60,544 nucleotides of DNA from Rhodospirillaceae bacterium (GCA_009772935.1 WOUR01000029.1:1-60544), one strand, 5' to 3'; shown: positions 7,299 to 16,759, numbered from the stretch's first letter. Notes: generated from the sequence alone by a model not told the origin. Translations and numbers: made by a program.

Positions 7299-8534
7299 AT
7301 GACGGGTATCCTTCACAATCGCTGGATCCAGCTCTTGGCCGGCATCGTCTGCATGGTGATGATCTCCAGCCTGCAGCATGGCTGGACGCTTTTCGTGCAT
7401 CCGATCAATGCGAAGTACGAGTGGGGGCGCGCGGCCATCCAGATCGCCTTCACGATCTTCATCCTGAGCGAAACCTGGCTGGTGCCGTTCGAGGGGTGGT
7501 TCGTCGACAGGTTCGGTCCCTTGCCGGTGGCGCTCGCGGGCGGCGCCCTGGTCGCCATCGCCTGGAGCCTGAACTCGGTCGCCGATTCGCTGCCGCTGCT
7601 CTATCTCGGCGCGGTGCTGGGCGGTATCGGCGCGGGTTGCGTCTACGGCACCTGCATCGGCAATGCGCTCAAATGGTTTCCCGACCGGCGCGGGCTGGCG
7701 GCCGGCCTGACGGTCGCGGGCTACGGCATGGGCTCGGCGCTCACCATCATCCCGATCCACCACACGATCGCCCATCACGGCTATGAGGCCGCGTTCCTCT
7801 GGTTCGGCCTGGGCCAGGGCGTGCTGGTTTGTCTCGCGGCCCTGGCGCTGCGCAAGCCGGAGGCCGAGACGCTCGCGATCCCGGAGCGCCTGCCGCATGC
7901 GCTGCACGACCACAGGCCGGGCGAGGTGCTGCGCTCGCCGCTCTTCTGGGTACTCTTCGTGATGTCGCTGCTGGTGACGGCGGCCGGGCTGACCTTCACG
8001 GCCAATCTCGCCGGTATCGCCCGAAGCCTGGGGGTGGCCGACGTGCCGGTCAGCATGCTGGGCCTGACCCTCCCCGCGCTGACCTTCGCGCTGACCTTCG
8101 ACCGGGTCACCAACGGCATCGCGCGCCCGCTCTGCGGCTGGCTGTCCGACTATGTCGGCCGCGAGAATACGATGTTCTTCGCGTTCACCTTGGGCGCCCT
8201 CAGCATCCTGGCCTTCGCGCGATGGGGCGGCGAGCCGGTGATGTTCGTCCTGCTCGTCAGCCTGGTCTTCTTCGCCTGGGGCGAGGTCGCGAGCCTGTTT
8301 CCCGCGACCTGCACCGACTATTTCGGTTCGGGCTACGCCACCACCAACGCCGGCATGCTGCATACGGCGAAGGGCTTCGCCGCCATGCTGGTGCCGCTGT
8401 CGGATACGCTGGTGCGGGCGACCGGCGACTGGCAGATCGTCTTCGCCCTGGCCGTCGGCGCCAACGCCGTCGCGGCGGTGCTGGGAATCGCCGTGCTGCG
8501 GCCGATGCGGTCGGCGTGGCTGCGGCGCGAGTAG
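7299..8534 (+). CDS. MFS transporter, oxalate/formate antiporter-like
   Basis: This 411-residue MFS carrier has about twelve membrane helices. The segment around residues 100-145 (GGIGAGCVYGTCIGNALKWF, then PDRRGLAAGLTVAGYGMGSA) resembles the oxalate:formate antiporter (OFA) group, in which this stretch is conserved. The substrate is probably a small carboxylate, but it cannot be told from sequence. It lies 9 bp before a flavoprotein gene, so the two may form a unit that imports and oxidises one compound. Confidence 0.8.
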   Translation: MTGILHNRWIQLLAGIVCMVMISSLQHGWTLFVHPINAKYEWGRAAIQIAFTIFILSETWLVPFEGWFVDRFGPLPVALAGGALVAIAWSLNSVADSLPLLYLGAVLGGIGAGCVYGTCIGNALKWFPDRRGLAAGLTVAGYGMGSALTIIPIHHTIAHHGYEAAFLWFGLGQGVLVCLAALALRKPEAETLAIPERLPHALHDHRPGEVLRSPLFWVLFVMSLLVTAAGLTFTANLAGIARSLGVADVPVSMLGLTLPALTFALTFDRVTNGIARPLCGWLSDYVGRENTMFFAFTLGALSILAFARWGGEPVMFVLLVSLVFFAWGEVASLFPATCTDYFGSGYATTNAGMLHTAKGFAAMLVPLSDTLVRATGDWQIVFALAVGANAVAAVLGIAVLRPMRSAWLRRE

Positions 8535-8543
8535 GGAGCCGGG

Positions 8544-9821
8544 ATGAGGGGCGAGGGTCGGCTGGGCGGGCGCGCGTTTGTCGTCGGGGCTGGCATCGCA
8601 GGCCTCGCGGCGGCGGCGGCCCTCGCGCCCTTCTTCGAAACGGTCGAGATGTTCGAAAAGGACGAACTGGCCGATTCACCCCGCCCGCGAAAGGGCGTCC
8701 CCCAGGACTTGCATGTGCATACTCTGCTGAAGGGCGGCGAACGGGCACTCGAGAGCCTGATCCCCGGCACGCGCGCGGGGCTGCTGGCCGCCGGAGCAAC
8801 CGAGGTGCGCCAGACCGAAGATGTCTCGATCTGGGAGCGGGATGCCTGGCAGGCAACGCGCGACCTCGGTTACAGCCAACTCATGATGAGCCGGCCGGCT
8901 TTCGAACACGTGCTGCGACGGCAGGTGCTGCAGCTCGGCAATGTCGTGGTCCATGATCGGACACCCGTCGAGTCGTTTCCAGTCGGTGCCGATCTGACGC
9001 TGATCGCGACGGGCCGAGGGGACAGGCTGCTGGCCAGGATCGAGGCGCCGGAGACGGTGCTGGGCATCGAGGTGAGTTACAGTTCGGCGCGCTTTGCCAA
9101 GTCGGCGCGCTTCCGCGGCGAGAGACGGTTCATCGCCTGCATCCCCCAGCCGCCCGACGATCGCTACGGACTGGTCTGCCCGATCGAGAACGACGAATGG
9201 CTGATCACGCTCTGCAGCCGCTTCGACGACGGGGTGCCGGACGATCTCGATGGCTTTCGCGCCTATGCCGAGGCCCTGCCGGTGCCCGACATTGCAGAGC
9301 GCCTTCGCGCGGCCGTGCCGCTGACGCCGGTGCGGCGGTACCGGATTGCCGAGGCAAGATGGCGGCACTTCGAGCGCGGGGCGTGCCTGCCGTCGCGGGT
9401 GCTGCCGATCGGCGACTGCATATCGAGCTTCAACCCGACCTTCGGACAGGGCATGTCGGTCGCGGCCGGCCACGCCCTCGAACTGCGTGATGTGCTGGCG
9501 AACTGGCAGGGCAGTCTCGACGGTGTCGCGGCGGCCTACCTGGCGCGGGCGGCCGAGGTGAGCCGGCAGGCCTGGTCGCTCGCCGCGATGGTCGATCTCG
9601 AATACCCGCGCACGAAAGGCGAGCGGCCGCCGAACTTCGGGAGGCTCGTGACCGGCACCGATGCGATGCGGCGGGCGGCGGTGATGCATCCCGAGGTGCA
9701 GCGCCTGCGGTTCGAGATCGGCAATCTGTTGAAGCCGGACTCGGCGGCCCGCAGTGGACCGGCAGCGCGTCTGGTCGCTCGCGAGATGGCCCGTGCCGGA
9801 GGGCGGGCACGTGAGCGTTGA
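8544..9821 (+). CDS. FAD-dependent oxidoreductase (monooxygenase/halogenase-like)
   Basis: The 425-residue protein has an N-terminal dinucleotide-binding GAGIAG (15-20) after FVV, and a second FAD segment LPIGDCISSFNPTFGQGMSV near residues 286-305, where the Gly-Asp binds the FAD ribityl chain. The layout is that of group A flavin monooxygenases or halogenase-like oxidases. There is no clear membrane segment. It sits directly after the OFA-like carrier and overlaps the next small gene by 11 bp. The substrate is unknown. Confidence 0.75.
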   Translation: MRGEGRLGGRAFVVGAGIAGLAAAAALAPFFETVEMFEKDELADSPRPRKGVPQDLHVHTLLKGGERALESLIPGTRAGLLAAGATEVRQTEDVSIWERDAWQATRDLGYSQLMMSRPAFEHVLRRQVLQLGNVVVHDRTPVESFPVGADLTLIATGRGDRLLARIEAPETVLGIEVSYSSARFAKSARFRGERRFIACIPQPPDDRYGLVCPIENDEWLITLCSRFDDGVPDDLDGFRAYAEALPVPDIAERLRAAVPLTPVRRYRIAEARWRHFERGACLPSRVLPIGDCISSFNPTFGQGMSVAAGHALELRDVLANWQGSLDGVAAAYLARAAEVSRQAWSLAAMVDLEYPRTKGERPPNFGRLVTGTDAMRRAAVMHPEVQRLRFEIGNLLKPDSAARSGPAARLVAREMARAGGRARER

Positions 9822-10155
9822 ATCACGTCCCGATCTCGACGCGCTGCGGCGGGACATGTGGGAACGGCAGAAGCAGGCGAGGGCGGCCGTGCGGATCTAC
9901 AACCGCCGCTCCTGGATCAGGTTCATGCTGGTGTTCGTCCCGGTGCCCCTGGTCGTCGTGACCTTCCGGCTCTACCTGGAGGCTTGGCACTATTACGTCC
10001 TGGGCGGCGCCTTCATCTTCTGCGCGGCCCTGCTGTACATGCTGGACGACCGCGCGGCCGACCGGCGGGAAGCGGCGCTCCTGGCCGCCAGGACCGCGCG
10101 GACGGCCTATCGGAAGGCGCGAGCGGAGGCGCCTTTGAGCAATAATGTTGCGTGA
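9811..10155 (+). CDS. Small two-TM membrane protein, unknown function
   Basis: I chose the GTG at 9811 as start, giving 114 residues and an 11-bp overlap with the flavoprotein gene. The N-terminal charged part (LRRDMWERQKQARAAV) leads to two hydrophobic helices (about 32-50 and 55-72, the second YYVLGGAFIFCAALLYML), followed by an Ala/Arg-rich tail. I do not recognise the family. Translational coupling suggests a function with the flavoprotein or the carrier. Confidence 0.55.
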   Translation: MSVESRPDLDALRRDMWERQKQARAAVRIYNRRSWIRFMLVFVPVPLVVVTFRLYLEAWHYYVLGGAFIFCAALLYMLDDRAADRREAALLAARTARTAYRKARAEAPLSNNVA

Positions 10156-10290
10156 AGGGTGCCGCGGCACGGGATAAGCGGGGGTGCGGCAATCGTTTCA
10201 ATTGTTTCGTTTATTGCGTTTGTTTCGTTTATGCCCCACGACTCCTGCTTTCTCGCAGCGTCGCAGAGTACTACAGCCTGGTCGGCTCCG

Positions 10291-11829
10291 CTATTTTCTT
10301 GCGCGCCGCCCGATCAGCAGGATGAGCGGAATCGCCATGGCCGAAGCCGCCGTATAGAGGCCGAACGCGTTGATATAGCCGATCATCGCTGCCTGCCGGT
10401 TGATCTCCCTGGACAGTTTCGCGAGCCCCGACACGGTTTCGTAGTCCCAGCCCCCGGTCACCCAGGGCAGGGCGAGCGACTTGTTGTAGGGGTTCACCAG
10501 CTCGACCATGCGGCTGTAGTTTGTGCTGGTCGCGCGCACAATCTCGGCCACGCAGATCGAAATGAAGAAACTGGAGCCGATGTTGCGCAGCAGGTGATAG
10601 ACCGCCGTGCCCTCGGCCAGGTTGGCGCCGCTCATGTTCGAGAAGGTGACCAGGGTGAGCGGCACCCAGATGACGCCGACGGCCACGCCCTGCAGCAGGC
10701 TGTTCAGCATCAGCGTCGTCATGTCGACGTTGAGGTCGATCGCCATCAGCCAGACGCCCGACAGGGTCTGCAACAGGAAGCCTGCGATCAGGCCGATGCG
10801 CGGATCCATGCGGCCGACAAAGATGGCGAGGAAGAAGCCGAGGGTCGCGCCGACGCCGCGCGCGGCGATGACCTCGCCGATCAGCGCGTCGGGGAAGCCG
10901 GCATGCTGCTGCAGGAGCGGCGGCAGCAGCACCATCGGCGTGAAGTTCAGCATGCCGTAGATCAGTACCAGCACGAGGCCGATCGAGTAGTTGCGGTCGA
11001 GGAGGAGCTTCAGGTTGAGGAACGGCCGCTCGGCGGTGAGGCTGTGGGCGAGGAAGATCCAGAAGGAGACGATGGCGATGAACGTCTCGATCTGGATTTC
11101 GGCCGAATCATACCAATCGAGCCGCTGGCCGCGCGACAGCACGAGCTGCACGCAGGCGATGGCGACCGAGAGCGACAGGAATCCCGTCCAGTCGAGGCGG
11201 GCCTGGCCGGTCGGCCGGTCGTAGGGCAGGGTGAGGCGCAGCCCGATGAACGAGATCACGCCCACCGGCACGATCATGTAGAAGGCCCAGCGCCAGCTGT
11301 AGATCTCCGACAGCATGCTGCCGACGGTCGGACCGATCACCGGGCCGATCACGACGGCCATGCCGAAAATCGACGTCACGAGCCCCTGCTGACGCTTGGG
11401 AAAGGTATCGAGCAGGATGGTCTGCGACAGCGGGATCACCGGGGCGCCGAGCGCGCCTTGCAGCACCCGCCACAGGATCAGGCTCTCCAGCGAATCCGCC
11501 AGCCCGCACATCAGGGTGGTGAGGGTGAAGGCCAGGACGGACCAGATCATGGTCTCGCGCCGCCCGAAGCGCGCCGTCAGCCAGCCGGTCATCGGCGTCG
11601 CGACGGCGGTGGCCAGGATGTTGAAGGTCATGGCCCAGGCGATCTCGTCCTGGGTGGCCGACATGGTGCCCTGCATCTGGGGCAGCAGGGTCGAGGCGAT
11701 CAGCAGGGTGGTCGCGTAGAGGGTCGAGCCCAGGACCACCATGACGAGAATCAGGATCCTCCTGCCCAGCGAGGTTTCGGTCTCGGCGGCAGGCGGGGCG
11801 GCGTCGGCGGTGGTCGCGCTTGAACTCAT
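10291..11829 (-). CDS. emrB: EmrB/QacA-type MFS multidrug exporter (DHA2)
   Basis: This 512-residue protein has fourteen predicted membrane helices, the hallmark of DHA2 drug:H+ antiporters. Typical motifs are LTARFGRRETM in the loop after helix 2 and GPTVGSMLSEIYSWRWAFYM in the helix 5 region. It would pump hydrophobic toxins out, using the adaptor encoded by the divergent emrA-like gene. A near-perfect palindrome lies 11 bp before its ATG and also next to the marR start, so both promoters are probably controlled by that MarR protein. Confidence 0.88.
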   Translation of the reverse strand: MSSSATTADAAPPAAETETSLGRRILILVMVVLGSTLYATTLLIASTLLPQMQGTMSATQDEIAWAMTFNILATAVATPMTGWLTARFGRRETMIWSVLAFTLTTLMCGLADSLESLILWRVLQGALGAPVIPLSQTILLDTFPKRQQGLVTSIFGMAVVIGPVIGPTVGSMLSEIYSWRWAFYMIVPVGVISFIGLRLTLPYDRPTGQARLDWTGFLSLSVAIACVQLVLSRGQRLDWYDSAEIQIETFIAIVSFWIFLAHSLTAERPFLNLKLLLDRNYSIGLVLVLIYGMLNFTPMVLLPPLLQQHAGFPDALIGEVIAARGVGATLGFFLAIFVGRMDPRIGLIAGFLLQTLSGVWLMAIDLNVDMTTLMLNSLLQGVAVGVIWVPLTLVTFSNMSGANLAEGTAVYHLLRNIGSSFFISICVAEIVRATSTNYSRMVELVNPYNKSLALPWVTGGWDYETVSGLAKLSREINRQAAMIGYINAFGLYTAASAMAIPLILLIGRRARK

Positions 11830-11839
11830 GGCCTGGGCT

Positions 11840-11859
11840 ATTGTAGCCTAGGCAACAAT
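11840..11859. promoter_or_regulatory. MarR-type operator between emrB and marR
   Basis: ATTGTAGCCTAGGCAACAAT is a 20-bp inverted repeat with a single mismatched pair. It lies in the 45-bp gap between the divergent emrB-like and marR genes, 10 bp from the emrB ATG and 15 bp from the marR TTG. Size and placement fit a MarR dimer operator that represses both directions. Confidence 0.75.
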
Positions 11860-11874
11860 CTCGAGCGAGCAGCC

Positions 11875-12324
11875 TTGGGCCCCGACGACGACGAATATAT
11901 CGGCTACGTGCTGTCCGACGTTGCGCGCCTGATCCGCACCGTGTTCGACCGCCGCGTGCGCGACATCGGGCTGACCCGCGCCCAGTGGCTGGTGCTCACG
12001 CGCCTCTATCGCCGGCCCGGCGCCAGCCAGACCGAACTGGCCGACATGCTGGAGATCGACCGCGCCAGTGCCGGCCGCATGATCGACCGCATGCAGAAGA
12101 ACGGCTGGGTCGAGCGCCGCGCCGACAGCGACGACCGCCGGATCAATCGCCTGTATCTCACGGCCGACGCCCGGCGGGCGCACAAGGACATGTGGGCGGT
12201 AGCAGAGGCCACGGTCGACGACGCGTTGGCGCCGCTCTCTGCTGCCGAACGCGAGCAGTTCACGCGGCTGGCGGCGCGGGTGAAGGGCCGGCTCCAGTCG
12301 CTGGCCGGGGCCCACGGCACATGA
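11875..12324 (+). CDS. MarR-family repressor of the efflux locus
   Basis: This 149-residue regulator has the MarR winged-helix core: LTRAQWLVLTRLYRRPGASQ, the recognition helix RASAGRMIDRMQKNG, and the beta-wing with ADSDDRRINRLYLT. The start appears to be TTG at 11875, just after the 20-bp operator; no ATG lies nearby upstream. It probably represses itself, emrA and the divergent emrB until a toxic ligand binds. The stop codon overlaps the emrA start as ATGA, so translation is coupled. Confidence 0.88.
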   Translation: MGPDDDEYIGYVLSDVARLIRTVFDRRVRDIGLTRAQWLVLTRLYRRPGASQTELADMLEIDRASAGRMIDRMQKNGWVERRADSDDRRINRLYLTADARRAHKDMWAVAEATVDDALAPLSAAEREQFTRLAARVKGRLQSLAGAHGT

Positions 12325-13421
12325 GCCGCCGCCCGGTCCCTGTCCTGCGGCTTGCGCTACTGATCGCCGTGCCTTTGCTGGCGGCCGGCGGGGCAGGTTG
12401 GTGGTGGCTGTCCGGCGGTCGCTACGTCTCGACCGACAATGCCTATGTGAAGGCGCACATCGTCCAGATCGCGCCCGAGGTCTCTGGCCAGATCCGGCGG
12501 GTGCTCACGCGGGATCACGCCTCCGTCCAGGCCGGGGCCCAGCTGTTCACCATCGAGTCCCGGCCTTTCCGGCTGGCCCTCGACAGCGCCGAGGCAGAAC
12601 TCGATTCGGCCCGGGCGCACGTGGAGAACCTGCGCGGCATCTGGCGCGAGGCGGTGGCCGAACTGGCCGACGCCGAGGCGCGGGCCGACTATTTCCAGCG
12701 GCAGGCCCAGCGCCAGGAAGAGCTCGCGGCGAAGGGCGTGGCCTCCGCCAGCAAGCGCGACGAATCGCAGAACGACGCCCGCGCGGCGGCCGACCGCGTG
12801 GCGACGGCGCGCGAGAAGCTGCGGCGCGTGCTGGCGGCGCTGAATGGCGATCCTCAGCTCGCCGTGGAGGCGCATCCGCTGGTGCGGGAGAAGACGGCGG
12901 CCCGCGAGCGGGCGGCGCTCGATCTCGCCCGCACGACGGTCCGCGCCCCGGTCGACGGTGTGGTCGTCAACATGCGCCTGCAGCAGGGCGAGCAAGTCAA
13001 GGCGTCGACGCCGCTCTTCTCGCTGGTCGTGCTGAGCCGGCCCTGGGTCGAGGCGAACTTCAAGGAGACCGAGCTGACGCATGTGAAGGTCGGCCAGAAG
13101 GCCACCGTGATGCTGGACACCTATCCCGACGTGAAGTGGGACGCGCTGGTCGAAAGTGTGAGCCCGGCGACGGGGGCTGAGTTTGCGATTTTGCCGCCGC
13201 AGAACGCCAGCGGGAACTGGGTGAAGGTCGTGCAGCGCCTGCCCGTGAAGCTGCGGCTTCTGCCCCATGTCGGGGAACCGCCGTTGCGCGCCGGCATGAC
13301 CGCGACGGTGAAGATCGACACCGGCCGCCAGCGCGATCTGACAAGCCTGGTGGGCGGGACGAAGGAACCACCGCCGGCTCCGGTGTCACCGCCGCACGAC
13401 GTCACGGCGCAGTCGAAGTAA
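12321..13421 (+). CDS. emrA: EmrA/HlyD-type membrane fusion protein
   Basis: This 366-residue periplasmic adaptor has one N-terminal membrane helix (about 10-30), a biotinyl-lipoyl-like half domain (YVSTDNAYVKAHIVQIAPEV), a long alpha-helical coiled coil (about 85-175), the second lipoyl half (TTVRAPVDGVVVN) and a beta-barrel (ANFKETELTHVKVGQKATV). It would connect the EmrB-like pump to an outer-membrane channel, which is not encoded here. The ATG at 12321 overlaps the marR stop; longer upstream reading is antisense-like and not supported. Confidence 0.9.
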   Translation: MSRRPVPVLRLALLIAVPLLAAGGAGWWWLSGGRYVSTDNAYVKAHIVQIAPEVSGQIRRVLTRDHASVQAGAQLFTIESRPFRLALDSAEAELDSARAHVENLRGIWREAVAELADAEARADYFQRQAQRQEELAAKGVASASKRDESQNDARAAADRVATAREKLRRVLAALNGDPQLAVEAHPLVREKTAARERAALDLARTTVRAPVDGVVVNMRLQQGEQVKASTPLFSLVVLSRPWVEANFKETELTHVKVGQKATVMLDTYPDVKWDALVESVSPATGAEFAILPPQNASGNWVKVVQRLPVKLRLLPHVGEPPLRAGMTATVKIDTGRQRDLTSLVGGTKEPPPAPVSPPHDVTAQSK

Positions 13422-13431
13422 GAAGCAAAAA

Positions 13432-13533
13432 CCCAGTCGTCTTGAGCGAAGCGCCGTAGGCGCGTAGTCAAAAGACCTCTCTTCCTTCGATACACGGTGC
13501 GTCGGAAAAGAGGTCCTTCGACGGTTATAGGGG
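13432..13533. repeat. REP-like intergenic repeat (degenerate copy)
   Basis: The gap between emrA and the convergent propeller gene contains GTCGTCTTGAGCGAAGC, followed by GTAG...AGACCTCTC. This resembles the repeat at 18414-18541 (GTCGTCTCGACCGAAGC ... GAGAGGCC). It is probably a decayed copy of the same REP-like family and may act as a hairpin between convergent genes. Confidence 0.5.
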
Positions 13534-14595
13534 TCAGCCGCATGCCAGCGAATAGATGTGCTGGACCTCGCCGGGGAGCGGCATCGCCTGCCATGTCCTG
13601 CCGGCATCGCGGGTGCCGAAGACCTCGCCGTCGTAGCGGGCGCCGATATAGACCTGTCCGGCATCGGTCGGATGCAGGCCGATCGACATGATCGTGCCAT
13701 GCACCTGGACCTTGTCGAAGCGCGCCCAGCTCTCGCCGCCATCCTCGCTGCGATAGAGGCCGCCGTCCTTGCTGGCGGCGGCGACGGAGAGGGCCGAGTA
13801 GAGCGTGTTGGGCTCGACCGGCGAAACCCGGATGTCGCGGCCGTAGGTGGTGGGCGAGAAGCGGCCGACTTCCATGTCCTTCCAGGTCCGGCCCTGGTCG
13901 CTGCTGCGGAACAGGCCCATGCGGACGGCAAGCCACACCCCGTCCGGGTCGGCCGGGTTGATGGTCACGGCATGGCCGTCGAGCATGCCCTCGGCCGTCG
14001 TGTCGCTCACGATCTTGCTCTTGAGATGCTCCTGCTCGGCGAGCTTCAGCAGGCCGGCGCTGCAGTCTGTCCAGGTCTGGCCGAGATCGATGCTGCGCAT
14101 GACGCCGTTGATCTCGAGCGCGGCGTAGAGCTCGTCGTGGCGCCTCGGGTGCTGCACCAGCCGCATCACGCGCGACGCGAAGGGGCCCGTGCAGTGCGTG
14201 TCGATGGCCGGGGTAGGGAGAGCCTGCCACGAAGCACCGCCATCGTCGCTGCGATAGACGCCGATCGGCGAGGCACCGGCGAACACGCGATCCGGGTCGC
14301 GCGAGTCGACGAGGAAGGACCAGACCTCCCGGCCGGCATCGGGGAAGGCGGTCCGGCGGAAGGTGGCGCCGCGATCGGCGCTGCGCCACACGCCGTCGTT
14401 CGTTCCGGCGAACACGATCTCCGGGTTCTTCGGATGGACGAAGATGGTGAAGGCCTGGACCGTTCCCAGCACATGCTGCCAGTCACCGCCCGCGGTCGGG
14501 CGGCGAAAGACGCCGACGCGGCCCTTATGGTCGGGTTTTCCGAAATAGCCTGCCACACCGACATAGATGTTCGACTGATCCCGTCCGCTATTCAT
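13534..14595 (-). CDS. Sortilin-like / BNR-repeat beta-propeller protein
   Basis: The 353-residue protein contains at least six Asp-box motifs of the type S-x-D-x-G-x-T-W: RSADRGATF, RSDDGGASW, RSIDLGQTW, RSSDQGRTW, RSEDGGESW and TRDAGRTW. They are spread evenly, which indicates a seven- or eight-bladed propeller of the sortilin/photosystem-assembly type. No signal peptide is visible, so it may be cytoplasmic. Function is unknown; such proteins are often wrongly called glycosyl hydrolases. It lies 19 bp after the BtuF-like gene on the same strand. Confidence 0.8.
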   Translation of the reverse strand: MNSGRDQSNIYVGVAGYFGKPDHKGRVGVFRRPTAGGDWQHVLGTVQAFTIFVHPKNPEIVFAGTNDGVWRSADRGATFRRTAFPDAGREVWSFLVDSRDPDRVFAGASPIGVYRSDDGGASWQALPTPAIDTHCTGPFASRVMRLVQHPRRHDELYAALEINGVMRSIDLGQTWTDCSAGLLKLAEQEHLKSKIVSDTTAEGMLDGHAVTINPADPDGVWLAVRMGLFRSSDQGRTWKDMEVGRFSPTTYGRDIRVSPVEPNTLYSALSVAAASKDGGLYRSEDGGESWARFDKVQVHGTIMSIGLHPTDAGQVYIGARYDGEVFGTRDAGRTWQAMPLPGEVQHIYSLACG

Positions 14596-14614
14596 GGGCT
14601 TTCCTCCGATTTTC

Positions 14615-15403
14615 CTATGTCTCGTTTGGCGACGATATTATCGCTTCCAGAGCGGCGAGTCCGTCCGTGAGGGCTGCCGGCCCCGGCTGCAGGATCAGGG
14701 GTGACTTGATCTCGTGAAGTCGTCCGCTCTTGACGGCCGGGATGGTCTCGAAACCGGGCCGCGCCACGACTTTCTCGCTCTTGAACTTCTTGCCACACCA
14801 GGAGCCGATGATGATGTCGGGCGCCCGACGGATCACCTCTTCGGGCGTGACGATCCTGTCCTTGGCGGACTTGCACGCGGCGAGTTCGGGGAAGATGTCC
14901 GAACCGCCGGCGGCATCGATCAGTTCCGACACCCAGGCGATGCCCGAGATCATGGGATCGTCCCATTCCTCGAAATAGACCCTGGGGCGATGGCGCCTCG
15001 TCGCCGTCCGCTGGCGTGTGGCTTCGAGATTGGCGGCAAGGCGGTTCGCGAGGCCGTCCGCGCGATCCTGCGCGCCGACCAAGGCGCCGAGCGTGCGGAT
15101 CATGCCCAGGACTTCCGCGACGGTCCTCTGGTTGAAGGCATGAACGGCGACACCCGCTCGAATGAGCGACGCCACGATATCGGCTTGCAGGTCCGAAAAG
15201 GTGAGGACCAGGTCCGGCTGCAGGGCGAGGATCTTGGGAATGTCGGCGGAGATGAAGGCTGAAACCCGGGGTTTCTCCCGGCGTGCCTGCGGAGGCCGGA
15301 CGGTGTAGCCGGAGATACCGACGATCCTGTCCTGCTCACCCAGCAAGTAGAGTGTCTCGGTGGTTTCCTCGGTCAGACAGACGATGCGTTCGGGTGGGTA
15401 CAT
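14615..15403 (-). CDS. BtuF-like cobalamin/siderophore-type binding protein
   Basis: This 262-residue protein resembles class III periplasmic binding proteins of the BtuF/FhuD group. An N-terminal lobe opens with ERIVCLTEETTETLYLLGEQ, followed by VRPPQARREKPRVSAF and ILALQPDLVLTFSDLQADIV. A backbone helix and a C-terminal lobe (ISGIAWVSELIDAAGGSDIF) come after. I chose the ATG at 15403. No signal peptide is visible, which is common in a subgroup annotated as cobalamin-binding proteins and may mean a cytoplasmic role. No matching permease or ATPase is nearby. Confidence 0.75.
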   Translation of the reverse strand: MYPPERIVCLTEETTETLYLLGEQDRIVGISGYTVRPPQARREKPRVSAFISADIPKILALQPDLVLTFSDLQADIVASLIRAGVAVHAFNQRTVAEVLGMIRTLGALVGAQDRADGLANRLAANLEATRQRTATRRHRPRVYFEEWDDPMISGIAWVSELIDAAGGSDIFPELAACKSAKDRIVTPEEVIRRAPDIIIGSWCGKKFKSEKVVARPGFETIPAVKSGRLHEIKSPLILQPGPAALTDGLAALEAIISSPNET

Positions 15404-15467
15404 GTTACGCGGCGTTGCGGGGGGGCGTCCCGTCACGGCCGCTGATCGGCCATGACGGGACTCCGGT

Positions 15468-16682
15468 TCAGTTCTTCTTGACCATCGGACACTCGCTGTT
15501 GGCCAGGGGGCGGAAGGCCTCCTCGCCGGAGATCTTTGAGAGCAGCTTGTAGTAATCCCACGGGCCCTTCGACTCGGAGGGCTTCTTGACCTCGAAGAGA
15601 TACATGTCGTGCATCTTGCGGCCGTCCTCGCGGACGTAGCTCGGCCCAAAGATGGGATCGTCCCACTTGGCGGCCTTCATCGCGGCCATCACCTTTTCGG
15701 CGTTGTCGGTCCCGGTCGACTTCACCGCGTTCAGGTAGGCGAGCGTCGCCGAATAGAAGCCGGCCTGCACGCTGGTCGGCATCTTGCCGTTGAACCGGGC
15801 GGCGAACTTCTTGGAGAAGGCACGCGTGCGGTCGTTGAGATCCCAGTAGAACGCCTCGGTCAGGTTGAGGCCCTGGGCGCGCTCGAGGCCCAGCGAGTGG
15901 ATGTCGGAGATGAAGACCAGCAGGCCCGCAAGCTTCTGGCCGCCCTTCGTGATACCGAACTCGGAGGCCTGCTTGATCGAGTTGATCGTGTCGCCGCCGG
16001 CATTCGCGAGACCGATGATCTGCGCCTTCGAGGCCTGCGCCTGCAGCAGGAACGAAGAGAAGTCGTTGGTGTTGATCGGGTGCTTGACGCCGCCGACCAC
16101 GGTGCCGCCGGCCGCCTTCACCACGGCGGAAACGTCGCGCTCCAGCGCGTAGCCGAAGGCATAGTCGGCGGTGAGGAAGAACCAGGTCTTGCCCCCGGCC
16201 TTCACGACCGCCGAGCCGGTGCCGTTGGCGAGGGCGGCGGTATCGTAGACCCAGTGGATCAGGTAGGGATTGCAGAGCTTGCCGGTCAGATCCGACGAGG
16301 CGGGATCGGGCGCGATGAAGATCCGCTTCTTGTCGCCGGCCACGCGGGCGGCGGCAATCGACGAGGAGGAGGCGCCGGCGCCCATGACCATGTCGACCTT
16401 CTCGTTGTCGTACCAGCGGCCGACCGTGGTTGCCGCAACATCCGCCTTGTTCTGGATGTCGCCGGACACGAGTTCGATCTTCTGGCCAAGCACGGAGCCG
16501 CCGAAATCCTCGATCGCCATCTGCACGGCGAGCACCGCGCCAGGACCGTTGATATCGGCATAGAGGCTCGACAGGTCTGTCGCGACACCGACCTTCAGGG
16601 TGTTGTCGGAAAGCTGGGCGGCCGCCGGCAGGGCCCAGGCCGCAAGGCAGAATGCGGCCGTGCTGAACAGGTTACGTCTCAT
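15468..16682 (-). CDS. LivJ-type ABC transporter substrate-binding protein
   Basis: This 404-residue protein has a signal peptide ending at PAAAQ (residue 23) and a two-lobed type I periplasmic binding fold. The N-terminal NTLKVGVATDLSSLYADING and AVQMAIEDFGG are typical of the branched-chain amino acid/amide (HAAT) family. Soil alphaproteobacteria carry many such paralogues, whose ligands include aromatic acids and amides. No Liv permease or ATPase genes are in the window, so it is an orphan receptor. The 77-bp gap to the divergent gene at 16760 holds both promoters. Confidence 0.88.
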   Translation of the reverse strand: MRRNLFSTAAFCLAAWALPAAAQLSDNTLKVGVATDLSSLYADINGPGAVLAVQMAIEDFGGSVLGQKIELVSGDIQNKADVAATTVGRWYDNEKVDMVMGAGASSSSIAAARVAGDKKRIFIAPDPASSDLTGKLCNPYLIHWVYDTAALANGTGSAVVKAGGKTWFFLTADYAFGYALERDVSAVVKAAGGTVVGGVKHPINTNDFSSFLLQAQASKAQIIGLANAGGDTINSIKQASEFGITKGGQKLAGLLVFISDIHSLGLERAQGLNLTEAFYWDLNDRTRAFSKKFAARFNGKMPTSVQAGFYSATLAYLNAVKSTGTDNAEKVMAAMKAAKWDDPIFGPSYVREDGRKMHDMYLFEVKKPSESKGPWDYYKLLSKISGEEAFRPLANSECPMVKKN

Positions 16683-16759
16683 CGTTTCTCTCCCTAGGCT
16701 TTGTTATTGAGCGAAGCCTATCAAGGCTCCGGCATTCTGCAAGGCAGAGGAGACATCCC

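Noticed and set aside
10159..11823. A 554-codon open frame opposite the EmrB-like gene
   Set aside because: The translation is low-complexity (rich in His, Arg, Glu, Gly) and is the antisense shadow of a clear 14-helix exporter.
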